Program-made: the position numbers and the translations under genes | The notes under the pieces: model-generated | The model's input: the letters and a program-made list of their open reading frames with translations, nothing else | What the model was told of the DNA's origin: nothing | The model's database searches: none | Shown: piece after piece, positions 51,024 through 59,536 of the stretch | Layout: every line of letters starts with the position of its first letter | Numbering within the stretch: the stretch's first letter is position 1 | DNA from: Alphaproteobacteria bacterium | Lineage (GTDB): Bacteria; Pseudomonadota; Alphaproteobacteria; Micavibrionales; UBA2020 | NCBI GenBank assembly: GCA_025934695.1 | Contig: JAICWS010000005.1 | Coordinates: 62,001-126,000 of the forward strand | Length of the DNA stretch: 64,000 bases | Reading direction: 5' to 3'

Positions 51024-52148
51024 TTGAACACAGCCGAAAAACGCCACCTGATCGTTGTTTATCACGAGGACTGCATCGACGGTCTCGCCTCGGCCTGGGC
51101 CTTTGACAAGAAATGGGGCCGCGAAGATAACACACATATCTCCTACATCCCCTATGGCCATCACGACATTCCGGGCGCGCAAGAAAAAATCCGCAGCGAG
51201 CTGAGCCAGGGCGCGGAACTGTATTTCGCCGACGTCGCGCCGCAGAAAGCCTTCCTCGACGAGCTGATGGCGCCGCTGACCTCCGGCCTCCCCGCTCTCA
51301 AAGCCGTCCACATTCTCGACCATCACGGCACGGCGGCGGAAGAACTCGCAAATTACAAGGCGCCCGCCGACCTGGAAGCGCCGACGCTGGAGCTGCATAT
51401 CGACGCCGAGCATCCCAGCGCCGCCAACATGATCTGGGAGACGCTGCTGCCGGGCGTGGAAAAGCCTGACTTCCTCAAGATGATCGCGAAGATGGACCTG
51501 TCACGCGATATCAAGGAAGACCATGATCTCGCCGCCGCTGCGCTGATCGATTCAAAAAGCATCAAGACCGTCGCCGACGCCTTCCACAATTTCGAGGAAC
51601 TGTCGCAGTTCAAGATGCATGACATGGTCGTGGCCGGCCTCAACATCCTGTCCGACCAGGAAAACCGCATCGAAAAACTGACCGATAATATCATGTACAC
51701 GCGGCTGATCGTGCTGACCGACAAGGGGCAGGAAGAGTCCCTGTGGATCCCCGTCATCAATGCCGATGTGCAGAATTTCGGGCGTCATATCTCGGACTAT
51801 TTGCGCGAACAGGGCGACCGTACCGGTCTCGGCATGGCCTTTGCCTGGTACGTGCAGGGCAACGGCACGGTCACCATGAGCATCCGCTCCGACGGCGACC
51901 CGGACGCGAGCAAGATGGCCGAAATCCTGCGCAGCCATCCCGGCGTGACCGGCGGCGGCCACAAGACCAGCGCCGCGGTGCATTTCACCTCGCTGCGGCA
52001 GTTCATGGACATCATCCCGCTTCACACCGAGGCCGAGATGAACCAGCTTAAAAAAAAAGACTGCGGGCCTGAGCGGGTGAGCAACGTTCCGCCCTCCCCG
52101 CCCGCGCTGGCGGCGAAGGTGAGCAGCAGGTATCCACGGTTTGGGTAA
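51024..52148 (+). CDS. DHH-family phosphoesterase
   Basis: A 374-residue protein with the DHH superfamily motifs: VVYHEDCIDGLASAWA (motif I region), ELYFADVAPQ, the DHH signature in HILDHHGTAAEE and the C-terminal substrate-binding GGGHKTSAAV. Related enzymes are oligonucleases (Orn/NrnA type) or cyclic-di-nucleotide and polyphosphate phosphoesterases; the specific substrate is not predictable. The start is a TTG at 51024, chosen because it follows the promoter and AGAAGAGAG at the right distance and no ATG fits. The last 30 residues (after LKKK) follow a run of nine A and look unlike the rest, so the true C-terminus may be shorter. Confidence 0.82.
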   Translation: MNTAEKRHLIVVYHEDCIDGLASAWAFDKKWGREDNTHISYIPYGHHDIPGAQEKIRSELSQGAELYFADVAPQKAFLDELMAPLTSGLPALKAVHILDHHGTAAEELANYKAPADLEAPTLELHIDAEHPSAANMIWETLLPGVEKPDFLKMIAKMDLSRDIKEDHDLAAAALIDSKSIKTVADAFHNFEELSQFKMHDMVVAGLNILSDQENRIEKLTDNIMYTRLIVLTDKGQEESLWIPVINADVQNFGRHISDYLREQGDRTGLGMAFAWYVQGNGTVTMSIRSDGDPDASKMAEILRSHPGVTGGGHKTSAAVHFTSLRQFMDIIPLHTEAEMNQLKKKDCGPERVSNVPPSPPALAAKVSSRYPRFG

Positions 52149-52286
52149 TGTTTCCGCATTACGTTAAACCGCTGAACTGCACAATCAATCTGCCGCTTTT
52201 GCACAAATCCGTCACAGCTATTGAATTTCTTCGCGCTAGTATGGGACAAGAAGCGACCTATTTTGTTAGCGCGAGGAATGTGGCGA

Positions 52287-53573
52287 ATGGACAAAATCCA
52301 GATCACGGGCGGAAAACAGCTCAACGGCGACATCGACATCAGCGGCGCGAAAAACGCGGCACTGCCGCTCATGACGGCCGCGATCCTGACCGACCAGCCG
52401 CTGCTCCTCAACCGCGTCCCCGACCTGAAGGACGTTCTGTCGCTCAATGAAGTGCTTGAGCAGCTGGGCATCACGGCCCGCTATGACAGTCATTCGAAAA
52501 AGCTGGTCCTGAACGGCGCGAAGATTACGAGTTGCGAAGCGCCCTATGACCTCGTGCGCAAAATGCGCGCGAGCATTCTCGTCCTCGGGCCCCTCGTCGC
52601 GCGCATGGGCGAAGCGAAAGTCTCGTTGCCCGGCGGCTGCGCGATCGGCACCCGCCCCGTCGACCTCCACATCGAGGGCCTCAAGCGCCTCGGCGCCGAG
52701 ATCGAGTTGCAGGAAGGCTATATCCTCGCCCGCGCGCCCAAAGGGTTGACCGGCGCGCATGTGCATTTCACCAAGGTCTCGGTGGGCGCGACGGAGAACC
52801 TGATGATGGCGGCGGCGCTCGCCAAGGGCGAAACGGTCCTGAGCAACGCCGCGCGCGAACCGGAAATCGTCGATCTTGGCGAAATGCTGATCAAGATGGG
52901 CGCGGAGATCGAAGGTCTCGGCACCGACCGGATCACCATCCAGGGCAAGCAATTCCTGCGCGGCACGGAGCACAGCGTCATCGCCGACCGCATCGAGGCC
53001 GGTACCTTCGCGGTCGCCAGCGCCATGACGGGCGGCAAGGTGACGCTCAAGAATTGCGACATCAAGCACCTGCAATACCTGCTCGAGCCGATGACGAAAG
53101 CCGGCGTGGAAATGACCGGCGACAAGGGCGACGTCCACATCCAGCGCAAGTCCGAGCGCATCCACGGTTTCGACATCATGACCGAACCCTACCCCGGCTT
53201 CCCGACCGATCTGCAGGCGCAGATGATGTCGATGCTGACCGTTTCCGACGGCGCGGGCATGATCACCGAGACGATTTTCGAAAACCGCTTCATGCACGTG
53301 CCCGAACTGGCGCGCATGGGCGCGAACATCACCGTGCATGGTTCCTCCGCTCTCGTGCGCGGCGTGCCGAAACTTAAAGGCGCGCCCGTCATGGCGACGG
53401 ACCTGCGCGCTTCCGTATCGCTGATCCTGGCGGGCCTCGTGGCCGAGGGCGTCACGACGGTGAGCCGCATCTATCACCTCGACCGCGGCTATGAGAACCT
53501 GGTCGGCAAGCTGACCAGCGTCGGCGCCAAGCTCGACCGCGTGAAGGAACAGGAAGAAGTGGCGGCCGAATGA
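52287..53573 (+). CDS. murA: UDP-N-acetylglucosamine 1-carboxyvinyltransferase
   Basis: First committed step of peptidoglycan synthesis. The 428-residue protein has [19 protein letters not shown] at the start, the fosfomycin-target Cys in [17 protein letters not shown] (C118) and the C-terminal [19 protein letters not shown] and [18 protein letters not shown]. Fosfomycin-sensitive Cys is intact. I chose ATG 52287 ([10 protein letters not shown]), 9 bases after an in-frame ATG, because GAGG sits at the better distance. The next gene starts within its last codons. Confidence 0.96.
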   Translation: MDKIQITGGKQLNGDIDISGAKNAALPLMTAAILTDQPLLLNRVPDLKDVLSLNEVLEQLGITARYDSHSKKLVLNGAKITSCEAPYDLVRKMRASILVLGPLVARMGEAKVSLPGGCAIGTRPVDLHIEGLKRLGAEIELQEGYILARAPKGLTGAHVHFTKVSVGATENLMMAAALAKGETVLSNAAREPEIVDLGEMLIKMGAEIEGLGTDRITIQGKQFLRGTEHSVIADRIEAGTFAVASAMTGGKVTLKNCDIKHLQYLLEPMTKAGVEMTGDKGDVHIQRKSERIHGFDIMTEPYPGFPTDLQAQMMSMLTVSDGAGMITETIFENRFMHVPELARMGANITVHGSSALVRGVPKLKGAPVMATDLRASVSLILAGLVAEGVTTVSRIYHLDRGYENLVGKLTSVGAKLDRVKEQEEVAAE

Positions 53574-54067
53574 CCGAGACGCCCCACCGCATCATCGAGG
53601 TCAAGCTCGACGCCAATTCCATCACCGCCAAGTCCCCCGACATCGAGGTCGAGCGCCATCGCGCGATTTCCGACCTGCTGGATGAAAACAGCTTTCGCCT
53701 GGCCGAACCCGAGCATGCGCAAGGACCCTACCGGCTCTACTTATCGCTGACGCCCGACCATATGCTGATGGTCGTCGGCTGCACCAAGACGGGTCACGAG
53801 GCCGAGGTGCCGCTGCCCCTTTCGGGCATCAAGAAGCACATCAATGACTATGTGATCGTCTGCGATAATTTCTATAAAACGGCCCGCGCCGGAGAAATCC
53901 ACCGGCTTGAAGCGATTGACGCCGGGCGGCGCTCGATTCACAATGAAGCCGCGGAACTTATTGCCGAAACCCTTGAAAACAAAGTAATTGTTGACAAAAC
54001 GACAGCAAGGCGTTTATTTAGCCTCTTATACGTGTTACATATGCGCGGCACGCCAACAATTATCTGA
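53570..54067 (+). CDS. UPF0262 family protein
   Basis: A 165-residue protein of the UPF0262 family, known mainly from alphaproteobacteria, usually in the murA-hisD-infA neighbourhood. Recognisable segments are EVERHRAISDLLDENSF, YRLYLSLTPDHMLMVVG, PLPLSGIKKHINDYV and the AIDAGRRSIHNEAAELI end. No enzymatic function is known. It overlaps murA by 4 bases (ATGA) and contains the probable infA promoter near its 3' end. It is one reason to place the organism among alphaproteobacteria. Confidence 0.88.
   Translation: MTETPHRIIEVKLDANSITAKSPDIEVERHRAISDLLDENSFRLAEPEHAQGPYRLYLSLTPDHMLMVVGCTKTGHEAEVPLPLSGIKKHINDYVIVCDNFYKTARAGEIHRLEAIDAGRRSIHNEAAELIAETLENKVIVDKTTARRLFSLLYVLHMRGTPTII
53991..54020 (+). 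promoter_or_regulatory. Candidate infA promoter inside the UPF0262 gene
   Basis: TTGACA (53991-53996), 17-18-base spacer and TTATTTA (54014-54020), about 55 bases before the infA start. The local sequence is AT-richer than the rest of the gene. Confidence 0.5.
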
Positions 54068-54073
54068 GGACTA

Positions 54074-54295
54074 ATGTCTGAAAAAGAAGACCTGATGAGC
54101 TTTGACGGCACCGTCACGGAGCTGCTGCCCAACGCCATGTTCCGCGTCAAGCTCGACAACGGCCACGTCATCCTGGGCCACAGCTCGGGCAAAATGCGCA
54201 AAAACAAGATCCGCATCCTGGAAGGCGACCGCGTCACCGTCGAAATGACGCCCTACGACCTCACCAAAGGGCGCATCACTTTCCGGCATAAGTAG
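54074..54295 (+). CDS. infA: Translation initiation factor IF-1
   Basis: A 73-residue OB-fold protein that fills the ribosomal A site in initiation. [41 protein letters not shown] and [16 protein letters not shown] are classic IF-1. TGAGGA precedes the ATG. Located between UPF0262 and maf as in many alphaproteobacteria. Confidence 0.97.
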   Translation: MSEKEDLMSFDGTVTELLPNAMFRVKLDNGHVILGHSSGKMRKNKIRILEGDRVTVEMTPYDLTKGRITFRHK

Positions 54296-54326
54296 TGGCT
54301 CTGAGAGAGTCACGAGAATTCAAATT

Positions 54327-54427
54327 CCGTCACCCCCGCGAAGGCGGGGGTCTGGCCCGCCGCGTAGCGGCCTTTATAAATGCGGCATTCGCCGCGGACC
54401 GGATGCCCGCCTTCGCGGGCATGACGG
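54327..54427. repeat. Paired palindromic repeat, CGTCACCCCCGCG variant of family 1
   Basis: CCGTCACCCCCGCGAAGGCG plus GGGGTCTGG at the left and CCGGATGCCCGCCTTCGCGGGC plus ATGACGG at the right form two inverted hairpins with a GC-rich centre. It separates infA and maf. Confidence 0.75.
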
Positions 54428-54435
54428 GTGGATAG

Positions 54436-55002
54436 ATGGTTTCTCTCATCCTCGCCTCCGCTTCTCCCCGCCGCCTGGAATTGCTCAAACAGGTCGGCAT
54501 TGTCCCGGCGAAAGTCGTGCCGGCGGATATCGACGAGACGCACCTCAAGACCGAACTGCCGCACCTCTATGCCAAGCGCATCGCTTCGTCGAAGGCGCTG
54601 AAAGTCCACGACCAGCACAAAGGCGAGATCATCCTCGCTGCCGATACCGTCGTCGGCGTCGGGCGCCGCATATTGCCCAAGACCGAGACCGAAGCCGAGG
54701 CGCGCAAATGCCTGGAACTGATGTCGGGGCGCCGCCACAAAGTCATGACGGCCGTCTCGGTCATCGACGCGAGCGGCAGGCAGAAGACCAAGCTTGTCAC
54801 TTCTGTCGTGCAGTTCAAGCGCCTGTCGGAAAGTGAGATCGCCGACTATATCACTTGCGGGGAATGGAAAGGCAAGGCCGGCGGATACGCTATCCAGGGC
54901 CGCGCCGCGCCGCTCATTCCCTTCATCAGCGGGTCCTATTCGAACATCGTGGGCCTGCCGCTGCATGAAACCTGCACGATGCTGAAGGACGCGGGACTGT
55001 GA
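54436..55002 (+). CDS. maf: Maf family nucleoside triphosphate pyrophosphatase
   Basis: A 188-residue pyrophosphatase that removes non-canonical or excess nucleotides. LILASASPRRLELLKQVGI at the start is the family hallmark; ILAADTVVGVGRRILPKT holds the catalytic Asp, and GWKGKAGGYAIQGRAAPLI-type (here EWKGKAGGYAIQGRAAPL) the conserved glycine loop. Start ATG 54436 directly follows the repeat. Its stop overlaps the next gene (GTGA), so RNase E/G is translationally coupled. Confidence 0.93.
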   Translation: MVSLILASASPRRLELLKQVGIVPAKVVPADIDETHLKTELPHLYAKRIASSKALKVHDQHKGEIILAADTVVGVGRRILPKTETEAEARKCLELMSGRRHKVMTAVSVIDASGRQKTKLVTSVVQFKRLSESEIADYITCGEWKGKAGGYAIQGRAAPLIPFISGSYSNIVGLPLHETCTMLKDAGL

Positions 55003-56192
55003 GCGGAATCGAATTGCTTGTCGACGAGGCAGCCGGGCGGCTGCATTGCGCGGTCGTGAAGAAGACCGTGCTGACCGACCTTTACGCGGACCCTATCGAC
55101 ATGACCGGCGCCTGGGCATCGCTTTATCTGGGCAAGGTCGCCAAGATCGACACGCGGCTTGATGCTGCCATCATCGATCTCGGGCACGGCCTGCAGGGCC
55201 TGCTGTCGGCCAAGCACGTGCATTTTCCGGGCGGTGACGCGTCGGAAAAACGCACGGGCATCGCGAATGTCCTGAAGCCGGGACAAATGCTGCTCGTCCA
55301 GATCAAGGCCGAGGGCAAGCGCGGCTCGACCAGCGAGAACCACAAGATGCCGCGGCTCACCACCAAGCTTTACGTGCTGGGCCATCATCTTGTCTATTGC
55401 CCTTTCGCCAATCCCGTCACTATGTCGCGCCTGATCGAGCGCACGGATGTCTTGAACATGACGGCGAAACTGAAAGCCAAAGGCGGCTGGATTTTGCAGC
55501 CCCATGCCGAAAGGGCGGATGTTGATGCTCTTCGGGCCGAGGCCGAAAAGCTGCTCGACGAATGGACCGGCATTCAGGGCGCGGAACAGACCAGCGAAGG
55601 CAAGCCGCGCATCCTGAAAGGCGGCCCAACCGCCCTGCACCGCGCGCTGTTTGATTACGGCGCGGGCGCTTTCGAGCATATCCAGGTCGGCAACCGCAAA
55701 ATCTTTAATGCCATGGCGCAATGGTGCGCAAAGTATGATCCTGTCCTCGCGGGTTCGAAGCGCCTGCGGCTTTACAAGCCGGCGAAAGTTGGCCAGGCGC
55801 TGCTCGACGTCGAGGATGTCCTGTCGGAAATCGACATGCTGGACGATAAACGCATTGAACTCAATTCTGGCGGTTCGATCATCATCGAGACGACGCAGGC
55901 GCTGACCGTCATCGACGTCAACCAGGGATCGGCCGACAGCATCTTCCGCGCCAACGAAGACGCCGCGAAGGAATGCGCGCGGCAGATCAGGCTGCGGAAC
56001 CTGAGCGGCGCCATCCTCATCGACTTCATCGGCATGGAAGAGCGCAGCCAGCGCGCGAAGATCGTCGACATCCTTGAAACCGCTTTCTCCAACGACCCTG
56101 GCAACGCGCAGGTCCACGGCTTCACGCGCCTCGGCATCATCGAGATCACGCGCAAGCGCCGGACGGCGGCTTATGCGGAAAAATTAAAATAG
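54999..56192 (+). CDS. Ribonuclease E/G family protein, short form
   Basis: A 397-residue endoribonuclease. S1-like N-terminal part (YLGKVAKIDTRLDAAIIDLG, QGLLSAKHVHF), then the RNase E/G core with the two metal-binding Asp in LTVIDVNQGSA and GAILIDFIGMEER and RQIRLRNLSGA between them. It is shorter than E. coli RNase G (489) and lacks the long acidic C-terminal tail and zinc-link cysteines of RNase E, so its oligomeric state may differ. GTG start, overlapping the maf stop. In many alphaproteobacteria yacG follows; here a repeat and yceI follow instead. Confidence 0.88.
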   Translation: MSGIELLVDEAAGRLHCAVVKKTVLTDLYADPIDMTGAWASLYLGKVAKIDTRLDAAIIDLGHGLQGLLSAKHVHFPGGDASEKRTGIANVLKPGQMLLVQIKAEGKRGSTSENHKMPRLTTKLYVLGHHLVYCPFANPVTMSRLIERTDVLNMTAKLKAKGGWILQPHAERADVDALRAEAEKLLDEWTGIQGAEQTSEGKPRILKGGPTALHRALFDYGAGAFEHIQVGNRKIFNAMAQWCAKYDPVLAGSKRLRLYKPAKVGQALLDVEDVLSEIDMLDDKRIELNSGGSIIIETTQALTVIDVNQGSADSIFRANEDAAKECARQIRLRNLSGAILIDFIGMEERSQRAKIVDILETAFSNDPGNAQVHGFTRLGIIEITRKRRTAAYAEKLK

Positions 56193-56193
56193 T

Positions 56194-56318
56194 AGAGCAA
56201 CCCCGGCGAAAGCCGGGGTCTAGACTCTATCCATTTAAAATGGCGGCTCCGTTCTTTTGACGGAGCCGCCATTTCTTACTGAAACATGCGAGACCCCGGC
56301 TTTCGCCGGGGTTGCTCT
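56194..56318. repeat. Paired palindromic repeat element (GTAACCCCGG family), copy E
   Basis: Outer arms AGAGCAACCCCGGCGAAAGC and GCTTTCGCCGGGGTTGCTCT are fully complementary; the inner stem AATGGCGGCTCCG (56239-56251) and CGGAGCCGCCATT (56261-56273) is a perfect 13-base pair. It has GCAACC/GGTTGC where copy A has GTAACC/GGTTAC. It lies between converging genes and should act as a terminator. Confidence 0.88.
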
Positions 56319-56323
56319 GTGGA

Positions 56324-56905
56324 TTACATCGCCTGCGCTTCGGATTCGATGTCGATCTTCACGTCGTCGGCCACGTCGGGCACGTACTTCACGACGCCGA
56401 AGTCGGAGCGCTTGATGGTGGCGGACGCGGTGAAGCCGACGGCCTTTTTCTTGGTCATCGGGTGATCGCCTTCCTTGTTCAGCTTCACGTCCAGCGTCAC
56501 GGGCTTGGTCACGCCGTGCAGGGTCAGGTCGCCGGTGACTTTGGCGGTGTCCTTGCCGGTGACTTCAATCTTGGTGCTCTTGAAGGTCGCGGTCGGGAAT
56601 TTCTCGGCGTCGAGGAAATCCGCGCTCTTGATGTGCTCGTCGAATTTCGGGTTGCCGGTGACGAGGCTGGTCGTGTCGATCGTCACGTCGACCGCACTCT
56701 TGGCCGGGTCCTGCTCGTCCAGCGTCAGCGTGCCTTCCTTGATACCGAAATGGCCCGAAGGAGACGAGAAGCCGAAATGGTTGTCGTGGAACAGGATGTT
56801 CGTATGGTTCGGATCGAACGAGAATTTATCCGAGGCCATTGCGGCGGCGGACAGCGAAACCGACAGCATGGCTGCGGCGACGGTAGCGAAAAGAACGCGT
56901 TTCAT
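56324..56905 (-). CDS. YceI family periplasmic protein
   Basis: A 193-residue lipocalin-like protein with signal peptide MKRVLFATVAAAMLSVSLSA (cleavage near residue 24). Mature part: FSFDPNHTNILFHDNHFGFS, SAVDVTIDTTSLVTGNPKFDEHIKSADFLDAEKFP (read in two parts), TGDLTLHGVTKPVTLDV and GFTASATIKRSDFGV, all hallmark YceI segments. Family members bind polyprenoid or amphiphilic molecules; the ligand here is unknown. Stands alone between a palindromic repeat and coaX. Confidence 0.93.
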   Translation of the reverse strand: MKRVLFATVAAAMLSVSLSAAAMASDKFSFDPNHTNILFHDNHFGFSSPSGHFGIKEGTLTLDEQDPAKSAVDVTIDTTSLVTGNPKFDEHIKSADFLDAEKFPTATFKSTKIEVTGKDTAKVTGDLTLHGVTKPVTLDVKLNKEGDHPMTKKKAVGFTASATIKRSDFGVVKYVPDVADDVKIDIESEAQAM

Positions 56906-57006
56906 TGGGTACTCCGGTAAAAGTTAAAATTCTGAACGGGCCGGACAGAAGGCCCTGCTCCATATGATAGTGCGAAAATCCGGCTTGGGTAGAGGTGAAT
57001 TCAAAC

Positions 57007-57807
57007 TCAGCCGGCTGCGGCCTTCGCCTGGGCGGCTTTCGAGTTTTCGTAAGCAATCCGTATGCCTTGCGAAACCAGGTCCGGAAGGATGGCGTCGAAA
57101 ATCTTCTGGTCCTTGAACAGCTGCGAAAAGCCGCCGGTGCCAATGGTTACCACTTCCTCACTGGGGAACAGTTCCTTCTTGTACCCCGCCACGATCTCGC
57201 GCATCGCACCGAGGTGGCCGTAATAGAGGCCGCGCTGGATGCACTCGCGCGTCGACTGGCCGAGATAAGTTTCCGGCGCCTCGATGTCGACTTCCATGAG
57301 CTTGGCCGTGTTCGACTTCAGCGCCTCCATCGACAGACGCATGCCCGGCATGATGACGCCGCCGAGGAAATCCGACTTCTTGGTGACCGCGACCAGCGTC
57401 GTGGCCGTGCCGAGGTCGGCGATGATGCAGTTCCTGGCCGGGAAAGCCTCGACCGCGCCGATGGCGCCGGCGATAAGGTCCGCGCCCACTTCGGCCGGGT
57501 TCTTATACTTGATGTTGATGCCGGTCTTGACGCCCGCCTGCAGCACGAAATATTCGGCATGGGCGAAATAGCTGGCGAAAGCATGGCGAATGGTGAAATT
57601 CGCGCCCGGAACCACCGAACACAGCGCGGTCACCTTGACGTTTTTATAATCGACGCCGTTCGTCTCGAGAATGCCGCGCAGGAAAATTCCGAACTGGTCG
57701 GCCGTGCCGATCTGGTGCGTCGCATACCTGAACCGCAGCGTCAGCTTCTTGCCGTCAAACAGCGCGCCGACGATATGGGTGTTTCCGACGTCGAGACATA
57801 AGAGCAT
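57007..57807 (-). CDS. coaX: Type III pantothenate kinase
   Basis: Phosphorylates pantothenate, first step of CoA synthesis from it. The 266-residue protein has the CoaX signatures CLDVGNTHIVGALFD at the start, GADLIAGAIGAVEAFP and IIADLGTATTLVAV (ATP-binding Asp) and GGVIMPGMRLSMEAL. Start ATG 57807 has GGAG at ideal distance; an ATG 4 codons upstream is in frame but has poorer context. Third in a pantothenate/CoA gene block with panC, panB and the DUF2520 gene, all on the minus strand and separated from it by a palindromic repeat. Confidence 0.94.
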   Translation of the reverse strand: MLLCLDVGNTHIVGALFDGKKLTLRFRYATHQIGTADQFGIFLRGILETNGVDYKNVKVTALCSVVPGANFTIRHAFASYFAHAEYFVLQAGVKTGINIKYKNPAEVGADLIAGAIGAVEAFPARNCIIADLGTATTLVAVTKKSDFLGGVIMPGMRLSMEALKSNTAKLMEVDIEAPETYLGQSTRECIQRGLYYGHLGAMREIVAGYKKELFPSEEVVTIGTGGFSQLFKDQKIFDAILPDLVSQGIRIAYENSKAAQAKAAAG

Positions 57808-57826
57808 TTTATTCTCCATTCTTGTT

Positions 57827-57936
57827 CCCTCTCCCGCGATAGCGGGAGAGGGTTAGGGTGAGGGGCTTAGCGCTGCTGAAGTTGAATACGGTTAAGCCCC
57901 TCATCCCCCGCCTTCTCCGCTATCGCGGGAGAAGGA
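57827..57936. repeat. Paired palindromic repeat (CCCTCTCCCGCGATAGCGGGAGAGGG family), copy 2
   Basis: The left arm CCCTCTCCCGCGATAGCGGG pairs with CCGCTATCGCGGGAGAAGG at the right, and an inner pair GTGAGGGGCTTA / TAAGCCCCTCAT lies between them. Same arrangement as 25963-26125. It lies between panC and coaX. Confidence 0.8.
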
Positions 57937-57981
57937 GTCAGGGCATGCTTTTTGTAGCGTACTATCTCAAGCGCAAACTAT

Positions 57982-58767
57982 TCAAGCCGCTTTGTCGCTT
58001 TTCTTCACTTCCGACAGCGGCACATTGTCGATCAGGCGCACGTCGCCGAGCCAGGCGGCGGCGAGGCGGCGGCCCCAGCGGGTGGCGACGTATTCGGGCT
58101 TAAAGCCGGCTTCGGCGAGCTTTTTCATGACTTCCTCGTCCGAATGGCCGCTTTTGAGCAGGCGCGAGATTTCGGTGGCCTTGTTCAGCTGTTCCGGCGA
58201 CAGGCGCCCGTTGCGTGAGCTTAAGGCGAGGCCGCTCTCGGCCCGCACGGTCGGCACGGGAACGATCTCGGTAGGGATAAAGAAAGCATCGACCATCTTT
58301 TTGACCAGCGTCAGCTGCTGGAAATCTTTCTCGCCGAAATAGGCCTTGTCCGCCTGCGCGATGTTCAGGAGCTTCAAAACGACGGTGAGCATGCCCTGGA
58401 AATGGCCGGGGCGGAATTCGCCCTCCAGCTCCTTCGAAATGACCGTTTCCGAGACCTGCATTTCGTAGTTATCCGGGTACATCGCCTTTTCATCGGGATT
58501 GATGACGTAATCGACCCCCGCCTCGTCGAGCAGCTTGCAATCCGTCTCGAAGGTGCGCGCGTATTTCTCGTAGTCGGCACGCTGATTGAACTGCGTCGGG
58601 TTCACGAAGATGCTGACCACGACATGGTCGCACTCTTTTCTTGCCCTTTTGCAAAGTTCGATATGGCCTTCGTGGAGGTTGCCCATCGTCGGCACGAGGC
58701 CGACGGTACCTTTAAGACCGGTGCGAAGCTTTTGCCATTTTTTTGGATCCGAAACTATGGTCGGCAT
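57982..58767 (-). CDS. panC: Pantothenate synthetase
   Basis: Joins pantoate and beta-alanine with ATP. The 261-residue protein has GLVPTMGNLHEGHIELCK (the HxGH motif), SIFVNPTQFN, YFGEKDFQQLTLVKKMVDAF and SGLALSSRNGRLSPE. It begins at ATG 58767, inside the last 56 bases of panB, so the two are tightly coupled. The C-terminus is a little shorter than E. coli PanC (283). Confidence 0.95.
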   Translation of the reverse strand: MPTIVSDPKKWQKLRTGLKGTVGLVPTMGNLHEGHIELCKRARKECDHVVVSIFVNPTQFNQRADYEKYARTFETDCKLLDEAGVDYVINPDEKAMYPDNYEMQVSETVISKELEGEFRPGHFQGMLTVVLKLLNIAQADKAYFGEKDFQQLTLVKKMVDAFFIPTEIVPVPTVRAESGLALSSRNGRLSPEQLNKATEISRLLKSGHSDEEVMKKLAEAGFKPEYVATRWGRRLAAAWLGDVRLIDNVPLSEVKKSDKAA

Positions 58768-59536
58768 CGGGGAATGCTCCTCTTCTCACTTCTTCGTTGT
58801 ACTCCTCGATCGCCTCGACGAAGAGCTCGGCGCCGTTCAGGTAGCGCTTGACGAACTTCGGCTTGAATTCGGTGTTGAGGCCGAGGAGATCCTGGAACAC
58901 CAGCACCTGCCCGTCCGTATCCGGACCGGCGCCGATGCCGATGGTCGCGATTTTCAATTCCCGGGTGATCGTGGCGGCAAGCTCCGACGGCACGCATTCG
59001 AGCACGAGGGCGAAACAGCCCGCTTCCTGCAGCGCGAGAGCTTCTTCAATAAGGCGTCTTGCGCTCTCATCCGTCTTGCCCTGCACGTGATAGCCGCCCA
59101 GCAGGTGCACGAACTGCGGCGTGAGGCCGAGGTGGCCCATCACCGGCACGCCGGAATCCGCCAAATGCTGGATGAAACCGGTATTGCCCGATGCGCCTTC
59201 GAGCTTGATCGCATGCGCGCCCGCCTGCATCAGCGCCTGCACGGCGTTCATGTTCTCGGTGAGAGATTTCCGGTATGACAGGAACGGCAGGTCGCCAACG
59301 ATGAACTTGCTTTTGGCGCCGCGCGCGACGGCCGCCGTGTGCATGGCCATGACGTCGATGGTCGCCTGCACGGTCGTTGGGTGCCCATGCATCGTCATAG
59401 ACAGGCTGTCGCCCACGAGGATCGTGTCGACCGAGGTCTTGTCGCAGATCAGCGCGCTCGTGTAGTCATAGCAGGTGACCATGGTGATTTTTTCGCCGGC
59501 GGCTTTCTTTTTATTAAAATCGAAAATGTTGATCAT
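58712..59536 (-). CDS. panB: Ketopantoate hydroxymethyltransferase
   Basis: Transfers a hydroxymethyl group from 5,10-methylene-THF to alpha-ketoisovalerate. The 274-residue barrel protein has KITMVTCYDYTSALICDKT, VGDSLSMTMHGHPTT (metal site), VIGDLPFLSY-type sequence (FIVGDLPFLSYRKS), KLEGASG and GHLGLTPQFVH. Its C-terminus runs 56 bases into panC. Overlaps the DUF2520 gene start region by 4 bases (59533-59536). Confidence 0.95.
   Translation of the reverse strand: MINIFDFNKKKAAGEKITMVTCYDYTSALICDKTSVDTILVGDSLSMTMHGHPTTVQATIDVMAMHTAAVARGAKSKFIVGDLPFLSYRKSLTENMNAVQALMQAGAHAIKLEGASGNTGFIQHLADSGVPVMGHLGLTPQFVHLLGGYHVQGKTDESARRLIEEALALQEAGCFALVLECVPSELAATITRELKIATIGIGAGPDTDGQVLVFQDLLGLNTEFKPKFVKRYLNGAELFVEAIEEYNEEVRRGAFPDADHSFGSKKMAKASHRS

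Noticed and set aside
10993-57936. Palindromic repeats as a CRISPR array
   Set aside because: Copies are single, far apart and inverted, without regular spacers or cas genes.
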